Source: Azotobacter bryophylli
GTDB taxonomy: Bacteria; Pseudomonadota; Gammaproteobacteria; Pseudomonadales; Pseudomonadaceae
DNA length: 64,000 nt
Reading direction: 5' to 3'
Assembly: GCF_042643485.1 (NCBI RefSeq)
Contig: NZ_JBHRSJ010000035.1
Span: 343,887 to 407,886, forward strand
The position numbers were made by a program, and so were the translations under genes. The notes under the pieces are model-generated. The model searched no databases and had not been told where the DNA came from. It saw only the letters and a list, made by a program, of their open reading frames with translations. Below are positions 59,642 to 64,000 of the stretch, piece by piece; the stretch's first letter is position 1; each line of letters starts with the position of its first letter.

Positions 59642-61321
59642 CTAGCCTCCCATCAGAGCGATGAGTACAACAATGCTGATCAGGATGAGTATCCAAGCGC
59701 CGCTACTCCTATTTTTGGTGGGTTGCGGCATAGGCGGTGTTGTTGAAGGCCTTTTTGCAGTGTGTGTTACTGGCGTTTGCGTAGTGCGTGTCACTGGCGT
59801 TTGTGCTCGCTGCCGCATTTGCTCCAGAACCTGCTGGTTGCCGCTCTTCGGAGTAGTCCCGAGGCTTGATGCGGCCACTGGCTTAGCCACGAGTGGTGGC
59901 TGGCGATGGGGCTGAGGCTTTGATTCCATATTCCGCAGGATTTCAGCGTTCCGTAGCGTAGTCTCTTCTCGTTTATTTGTTTGGCCCCCGCTTAAGGTTT
60001 TCTTTCCTAAACGGTACTGAGCCTCTTCCTCTGTCAGGAGCTGTATTTGCCCGCGCTGGGTGACGTTGATTGATATGTGTGTATAGCCATTCTTTTTAAA
60101 GGGGGGCTCTACCAGACCAGAAACTGCTATCCAGCGACCGATCCATGACACCGTGGGCGTTTCGTTTCTGAGTACTTTAAGGCCTTCCGACCAAATCGTC
60201 AGTTTGATGGCTGTTCCAAGCCAGTTGGAGAAGTTGACGAATACATAGGGTTTGCCGTTTTTCGCTTGCTTCTGTACGACTGAGTGGATGCGGCCGACCA
60301 ACTCTACCTTATTGCCAACTGCTGCTAGAAAGGAAGCATAGTTCGTACCTTCGAGGACCGGATAGGCGCTTTGGTACGCAGCTCGTACCGCCTGAGCTGT
60401 ATTAGCGAAGGAGACTCTGGATATTGGGATGTTGCGTTGCTGGAGAAATTCAGCGAGTCGCGGTACCTGATCTATTGGGGCCGATGCTATCTGAGCTAGG
60501 TTCTTAGCAGCGGACTCGACCGCCGGCAGCTTCATTACATCCTTGAATACCGGTGAGACGCCCGGCGCGAGGAAGTCACTTCGCCGGAAGACCACTGCGT
60601 CTGGATCGCAATGTGTGCGCCGCCAAATTCCCGGGTCAGTAGCCAGCGCTTGTAACGCGACATCAAGAGCGATAAAAGAAAAACGGTCGAGTCGTTCGTC
60701 GAAGTTGTTGGCCGAGCGTTGTGGATGCTGGAAGTTCAACTGCCCCAGTTCGGCAGCTTGTCTTCCACGTAGCGCTTCGACGAAAAGGCCGTCGTAGTCA
60801 ATTAGCTGCACGGCACCACCATTCTGGCTGACCATGACATTACCGGGCTGGATATCGCCGTGGGCTATGCGCTCGCTCTCCAAGAATTCGCATAGCTTGG
60901 CTAACGCAGCCCTCAGCCGGTGAATCGAGCTGGCGTTACCATGCTCACGTTCAAGAAACTCGCTTAGGGTTTCGCCCGATGCCCAAGCCATTTTGACGAT
61001 GGGGTAGGTCTGGCCATTGATACGGATGCCGCTTGGATTAAACTCGAACGGCAGAAAATAGGGGCTCGATAGTCGGTTGAGTCGCTGCGAAATAATCTGG
61101 TAGCGCCGCTCAAGCTCAGGCGCTTCCTTGTGAAAGCAGCGCAGCGCGTAACGCTTGCCGCCTGCCTCTAGCGAATAGGTGAGCGCAAAACCACCGCACA
61201 TGGCCATGGGCATACCCAAGCCGGTCGTGCGGACTTTTCCAGCCTTGAGTAGCGGATCCAAAAGATATAGATGAGGCGCCTGCAGTGCTTCGTTGTACTG
61301 TTCGAAAGAAGGATAAGCCAC
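59642..61321 (-). CDS. Membrane-anchored protein kinase of a TerY-P-type triad
   Basis: A 559-residue protein. The N-terminal kinase domain (about 40-260) has the catalytic loop HGDIQPGN (D156, N161) and LIDYDGLF in place of DFG (D175). The usual VAIK lysine region reads YALRCFHK, so either R61 or K65 stands there. From about residue 330 a small beta domain (VELVGRIHSVVQKQAKNGKP, AIKLTIWSEGLKVL) looks OB-like. A polar Q/T/P-rich linker precedes a C-terminal membrane helix (AWILILISIVVLIALMGG). Last gene of the vWA/PP2C/kinase operon, 1 bp from the phosphatase. Confidence 0.85.
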   Translation of the reverse strand: MAYPSFEQYNEALQAPHLYLLDPLLKAGKVRTTGLGMPMAMCGGFALTYSLEAGGKRYALRCFHKEAPELERRYQIISQRLNRLSSPYFLPFEFNPSGIRINGQTYPIVKMAWASGETLSEFLEREHGNASSIHRLRAALAKLCEFLESERIAHGDIQPGNVMVSQNGGAVQLIDYDGLFVEALRGRQAAELGQLNFQHPQRSANNFDERLDRFSFIALDVALQALATDPGIWRRTHCDPDAVVFRRSDFLAPGVSPVFKDVMKLPAVESAAKNLAQIASAPIDQVPRLAEFLQQRNIPISRVSFANTAQAVRAAYQSAYPVLEGTNYASFLAAVGNKVELVGRIHSVVQKQAKNGKPYVFVNFSNWLGTAIKLTIWSEGLKVLRNETPTVSWIGRWIAVSGLVEPPFKKNGYTHISINVTQRGQIQLLTEEEAQYRLGKKTLSGGQTNKREETTLRNAEILRNMESKPQPHRQPPLVAKPVAASSLGTTPKSGNQQVLEQMRQRAQTPVTRTTQTPVTHTAKRPSTTPPMPQPTKNRSSGAWILILISIVVLIALMGG

Positions 61322-61322
61322 C

Positions 61323-62051
61323 TCAGGAGTCTCCCTGAAGAAGAGCTATGACCAAGGTGCTGTCATCGCGGCGCATAGTCCTCTGGCCACGCTCGTCCTC
61401 CACCAGATCGATCAACTCGGTGATGGAGCGGATACCAACAAGGTATTTCAAGGCCTCGTGATTACCTTTTTCGATACAGCTGAGTAGCCAAGCGCCCAAA
61501 GCATCGGTCATGCAGAGTAGGTAGAGCTTTTTTCCTTCATAGCTCCATTGAGCAGCCGAAACCAACGGGTTGTTATCCACCCACAACTGGGTATTGTGCT
61601 GCTCAACCGTGGATAGTAAGAAAGGGCGGGTATTGAAGCCATCTGCACTTTGGTAAGGCAGACTTCCAAGAAGACGCTCACCGTCTGTCAGTACGGCAAA
61701 GGAATCGCCGAGGCAGGTTATATGTACACACTGCGCCTCAGGATTTTCCTGTGCGATCAGTAAGGTGGAAAAGCTGCCGCGCTCATAGGCGGCGGCTTTT
61801 GACCAGCTCATTTCAGCCGGGTTGTGGATCGCCTTAAATTCTGCCTGACACACTTGCACTACTGACTGTATCAGGTCGCACTTGCTGAAGCTGTCAACCA
61901 GCAGGTGAGCCCAATTCTTAGCGTCAAAAGACTCCGATGCGCCATCGCAGACAACGATACGGCCTCGCTCTCTGTCTACAAGGAGGGCGTCTTCGTTATC
62001 CTCGGAGTGATCGACAAACTTGGCGACCGTACCTTGGAAAAGGATGTCCAT
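61323..62051 (-). CDS. PP2C-type protein phosphatase of the triad
   Basis: A 242-residue metal-dependent Ser/Thr phosphatase. Visible PP2C motifs: HSEDNEDALL (D21), VVCDGAS (D36, G37), TCLGDSFAVL, LLCMTDALGAWL, and the terminal RRDDSTLVI. All metal-binding aspartates appear present. It should reverse phosphorylation by the adjacent kinase. Encoded between the vWA and kinase genes with gaps of 8 and 1 bp. Confidence 0.9.
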   Translation of the reverse strand: MDILFQGTVAKFVDHSEDNEDALLVDRERGRIVVCDGASESFDAKNWAHLLVDSFSKCDLIQSVVQVCQAEFKAIHNPAEMSWSKAAAYERGSFSTLLIAQENPEAQCVHITCLGDSFAVLTDGERLLGSLPYQSADGFNTRPFLLSTVEQHNTQLWVDNNPLVSAAQWSYEGKKLYLLCMTDALGAWLLSCIEKGNHEALKYLVGIRSITELIDLVEDERGQRTMRRDDSTLVIALLQGDS

Positions 62052-62059
62052 CGTCGTCC

Positions 62060-62893
62060 TTATCGAAGCTGTGCAGCTCGTGTTCCGATGTCAAAGAAAT
62101 CGACGATCTCGGCAATCTCTCCGTTGTAGATGAATCCTCGGGACTCCATTGTTGCGTTGATGCCTTTATCCATCGCCACATTATGCAGGTGCACTGGCAG
62201 GGGGCTAGACATGCGATACAGGAGACAAGCGTAAGCGTCTGGCAGAGCGGCATTGGACGTTGGGAAGCGGATTGCGTCACCTCCTGCTGTGCTCACATGT
62301 AGGTTGAACAGCAGAACGTTGCCGTCCTTAGTACCAATCTGTTGTAGGTGGCCCGCTAATGCCTCAGGGTCTCCGTCGGTTGACTCACCATCGGTTATAT
62401 GCAAGACGGTCGGCGGATAGCTATCAGGGTGGGCATCGCACCAGGCCGCCAGCTCTTCTGCGGCACGTGTAATGGCGTCACACATCGGCGTGCCACCTGC
62501 AGCCTTAGGTTCAAACCACACAGGAAACTTGATCGATTGATTGACTAAGCCGCCCGCGCCATCGTCGACGCGCTTGGTGCGATCTTCGATTCGCAGCGGA
62601 TTCGCTTCAATTTGAGAGATGGGGTTGAGTACTGATGCCCCCAGCGCGCCGCTTAAGCCATTTTGTGCGGAGGAGCCCGAGTATCCGAGCACCCCGACAT
62701 CGAAGTAATCACGGGTGCCTTCGGACTTGGTGCAGCGCTGAACCAGGGAGTACAATGTTCTGTTCAACACATCAGCGACAAACTGTGCCTTGGTCTTACC
62801 GTTTTCCATGGTGTCCTGCATGGATCCAGACTGGTCGACCAAAAAGAGAAAAGCAGTAGGTGTGGTACGGCTGATTTCGGCACTGTATGACAT
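62060..62893 (-). CDS. TerY-like von Willebrand factor A protein of the triad
   Basis: A 277-residue vWA-domain protein with a complete MIDAS: DQSGSM (D20, S22, S24), T135 in AAGGTPMCDA and D168 in HITDGESTDG. It resembles TerY proteins of tellurite-resistance-type systems, which scaffold or sense through metal binding. First clear gene of the minus-strand triad; GAGAT is a weak ribosome-binding site. In published genome surveys such vWA, PP2C and kinase genes travel together as the TerY-P triad. Confidence 0.88.
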   Translation of the reverse strand: MSYSAEISRTTPTAFLFLVDQSGSMQDTMENGKTKAQFVADVLNRTLYSLVQRCTKSEGTRDYFDVGVLGYSGSSAQNGLSGALGASVLNPISQIEANPLRIEDRTKRVDDGAGGLVNQSIKFPVWFEPKAAGGTPMCDAITRAAEELAAWCDAHPDSYPPTVLHITDGESTDGDPEALAGHLQQIGTKDGNVLLFNLHVSTAGGDAIRFPTSNAALPDAYACLLYRMSSPLPVHLHNVAMDKGINATMESRGFIYNGEIAEIVDFFDIGTRAAQLR

Positions 62894-63257
62894 GGTAATC
62901 TCATGCTAAGAAATGATTTCTGATTTTTACCCCATAACAATCGCAGCGCCAAGGGCAAATGGCTATTACGCGGCCACCCAGAGGGCCGGTCACTATTTTC
63001 GTATTAAAGGCCGAGTACTGAGTGATCTGCGTTCCGGCGGGTACCGAGACAGTTTTCGCCAACTCCTCGTGCCTGCCGTATGCGTTTCTGCTACATGACA
63101 TAGCCCTATGTGACCAGAGGCAGTGAACTAATTTGTGCCACGTAAGTGCACGGGTGCCTGGTTGACAGCGACGGCAGCACGGATGAGCGCGCCCGGACGA
63201 GTAAGGAAGGGGCTACTTCACTCCAGACGTCAGGCTGGCGCTCCGGCCTTCGACTGA
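62894..63257. other. Region upstream of the vWA gene
   Basis: 364 bp holding the triad promoter region. A perfect dyad ACATAG-CC-CTATGT lies at about 63098-63111. Its minus-strand reading contains TCACATAGGG, close to the late-element core, but without the TTG box at the right distance. The small ORF 62901-63101 is listed separately. Confidence 0.45.
62901..63101 (-). CDS. Possible small gene ahead of the vWA triad
   Basis: A 66-residue ORF, MSCSRNAYGRHEELAKTVSV to IRNHFLA, ending 7 bp before the vWA start on the same strand. Plausible amino-acid mix with four cysteines. The ribosome-binding site is weak and no family is recognised, so it may be a leader or not a gene. Confidence 0.3.
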   Translation of the reverse strand: MSCSRNAYGRHEELAKTVSVPAGTQITQYSAFNTKIVTGPLGGRVIAICPWRCDCYGVKIRNHFLA

Positions 63258-63440
63258 TCAGTCATCACCAATTTCACGCCGAAGCTGTCGCTGCGTCCGT
63301 ACCAGCTTCTTGTTATCCAAGATCGGCAACAGTTCATTCATGGCCTGTTCTGCTGATATCCCATCTGGTTCAAACCATCTGGCGAGGATGTCCTGGGCCT
63401 GTTCCAGGGCGGATAAGACGGCCTTGCTGCTGGTGGTCAT
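63258..63440 (-). CDS. Small helical protein near attR
   Basis: A 60-residue protein, MTTSSKAVLSALEQAQDILA then RWFEPDGISAEQAMNELLPI and LDNKKLVRTQRQLRREIGDD. It reads as a regular helical protein and codon use is natural. There is no clear ribosome-binding site for ATG 63440 or for the TTG at 63458. Function unknown. Confidence 0.5.
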   Translation of the reverse strand: MTTSSKAVLSALEQAQDILARWFEPDGISAEQAMNELLPILDNKKLVRTQRQLRREIGDD

Positions 63441-63532
63441 GGGCGTTTTAGGTGGCAAATTGATAGCTATCTAGGGTAGCAAGGTGAGCGTTTCTACAGG
63501 AGGGAATTGATTGCCCGGACAGGCGAGAATGT

Positions 63533-63542
63533 GGCGCAAAAC
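63533..63542 (+). repeat. Candidate integrase arm-type site near attR
   Basis: GGCGCAAAAC, identical to the copy at 2438-2447 and nearly so to 2427-2437. It lies 117 bp before the attR core. Together with the attL pair it gives the two arms expected of attP. Confidence 0.45.
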
Positions 63543-63629
63543 CTGCGCTACAGGGTGCATTCCATCGTTTGCGAAACGCCACTAAAGATCGTAAATTTGC
63601 TCTGTCTAAAGATTTACTATCTTCAGCAA

Positions 63630-63642
63630 AATCAAATAGTTA
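63630..63642 (+). promoter_or_regulatory. IHF binding site next to attR
   Basis: AATCAAATAGTTA matches the IHF consensus WATCAANNNNTTR at every defined position, in an AT-rich stretch 16 bp before the core. Such sites bend attachment DNA for tyrosine-integrase intasomes. Confidence 0.6.
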
Positions 63643-63658
63643 TGACTGTTCTTGCCGC

Positions 63659-63707
63659 TGCATGGGGTGCAAGGGGTAGAGTGTTCGAATCACTCCGTCC
63701 CGACCAA
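63659..63707 (+). other. attR core (right end of prophage)
   Basis: 49 bp, 48 identical to 2310-2358. It is the 3' fragment of tRNA-Pro without acceptor 5' strand or D arm, so it is not a functional tRNA. Confidence 0.93.
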
Positions 63708-63717
63708 TAAATTTAAC

Positions 63718-63751
63718 AAAAAGGCCAGGTCAGTAATGACCTGGCCTTTTT
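63718..63751 (+). terminator. Original host terminator of tRNA-Pro, displaced by the prophage
   Basis: A 15-bp perfect stem, AAAAAGGCCAGGTCA and TGACCTGGCCTTTTT, with loop GTAA and a T-rich tail. It follows the tRNA remnant by 10 bp and must have served the tRNA before integration. Its symmetry allows action on both strands. Confidence 0.92.
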
Positions 63752-63869
63752 GTTTGGGTGCTCGAAAGATGGTGGGCGCGGAGAGGGGGCTACTTGCCGG
63801 TGTTGTCATAGGAAGAGTTCCTGGTACTCCTCCTTCGCTGATTCGCTACTTCTCATCCAGGCCGCTGCG

Positions 63870-63900
63870 CCCCCGGCGCGACGGCGGTCGCGCACGGGGG
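63870..63900. other. Long GC hairpin between attR flank and dxs-like gene
   Basis: Outer arms CCCCCG/CGGGGG and inner arms GCGCGAC/GTCGCGC with loop GGCG and one bulged A. It lies 11 bp past the stop of the minus-strand gene. No T run, so a factor-dependent end or mRNA-stabilising hairpin is more likely. The rest of 63752-63911 shows nothing else. Confidence 0.5.
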
Positions 63901-63911
63901 GGCGGCGGGGC

Positions 63912-64000
63912 TCAGCCCAGCTGGGCCAGGCGGCGGGTGACGGCGGCTTCGATGCCGGCGGCGTCCAGGCCGCACTCGGCGAGCATCTCGCCGGGCTTGG
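63912..64000 (-). CDS. dxs: 1-deoxy-D-xylulose-5-phosphate synthase, last 29 codons (rest outside window)
   Basis: The minus strand reads KPGEMLAECGLDAAGIEAAV then TRRLAQLG and a TGA stop. The pattern E-M-x-A-E-x-GLDAAG matches the C-terminus of Dxs, the first enzyme of the MEP isoprenoid pathway, as known from E. coli (EMRAELGLDAAG). Only the terminal helix is in the window, so the call rests on a short match. It is host sequence. Confidence 0.7.
   Translation of the reverse strand, partial: KPGEMLAECGLDAAGIEAAVTRRLAQLG

Noticed and set aside
59434..59664. 76-codon plus-strand ORF after the polyvalent gene
   Set aside because: No ribosome-binding site, arginine-rich composition, and overlap with the 3' end of the kinase gene on the other strand.
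63098..63111. Dyad ACATAGCCCTATGT with a TCACATAGGG half-match to the late elements, pointing to the vWA triad
   Set aside because: The TTG box is missing at the fixed 16-bp distance (TAGTTC stands there) and the GGCAG part is absent, so it is not counted as a seventh late element.

Overview
The window is a stretch of a GC-rich gammaproteobacterial chromosome, almost certainly a Pseudomonas. It carries a nearly complete, apparently intact prophage of about 61.4 kb inserted in a tRNA-Pro(GGG) gene. The left host flank (1-2357) holds the end of pheT, then ihfA, a MerR-type regulator gene and tRNA-Pro, the usual Pseudomonas order. The right host flank begins after attR (63659-63707) with the displaced tRNA terminator and the last codons of a gene that reads as dxs on the minus strand. 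The prophage is bounded by a 49-bp direct repeat of the tRNA 3' part with one mismatch.

Left arm (2.4-14.7 kb). A minus-strand chain of overlapping genes runs from a LuxR-type HTH gene through a phage csrA and small unknown genes to xis and int. To its right is a plus-strand DUF1654 gene under a perfect LexA-type palindrome, then a HicAB pair. Next comes a cargo zone: a lipoprotein, two paralogous membrane proteins flanking an exported barrel-like protein, a low-GC nucleotidyltransferase-like two-gene module, and a secreted endonuclease I with an Excalibur tail. The zone ends at the divergent immunity switch, an S24-type repressor and a Cro-like protein. Operator-like 13-bp dyads in the switch recur upstream of the LuxR/csrA/int operon.

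Early right operon (15.0-20.8 kb). Small translationally coupled genes lead into a Rha/KilA-C antirepressor-like protein, an O-like replication initiator containing a 22-bp iteron array (probable origin), a DnaC-like loader and a DnaB-like helicase. A strongly structured RNA-like element resembling phage C4 antisense RNA follows.

Late region (20.9-59.4 kb). It holds holin, SAR endolysin and overlapping Rz/Rz1 spanins, then a tail-fibre cluster ending in a beta-propeller protein, terminase, a P22-like portal, scaffold, an N4-gp56-like capsid protein, and a run of podovirus-like structural and ejection proteins. It ends in a 14.6-kb ORF for a 4,860-residue polyvalent protein (pyrophosphatase-like domain, adenine methyltransferase, SNF2-type helicase, zincin, ADP-ribosyltransferase-like and LPD38-like parts). 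No tape measure, sheath or baseplate set is visible, so the virion is probably a podovirus. Six near-identical promoter-like elements (TTG-N3-N16-TAGGTT with conserved GGCAGTCACA) stand before the late gene blocks, most followed directly by a dyad that includes the ribosome-binding site.

Right end (59.6-63.7 kb). A minus-strand vWA / PP2C phosphatase / protein kinase cassette of the TerY-P triad type sits in the usual cargo position beside attR, with an IHF consensus site and an arm-type repeat near the attachment core.
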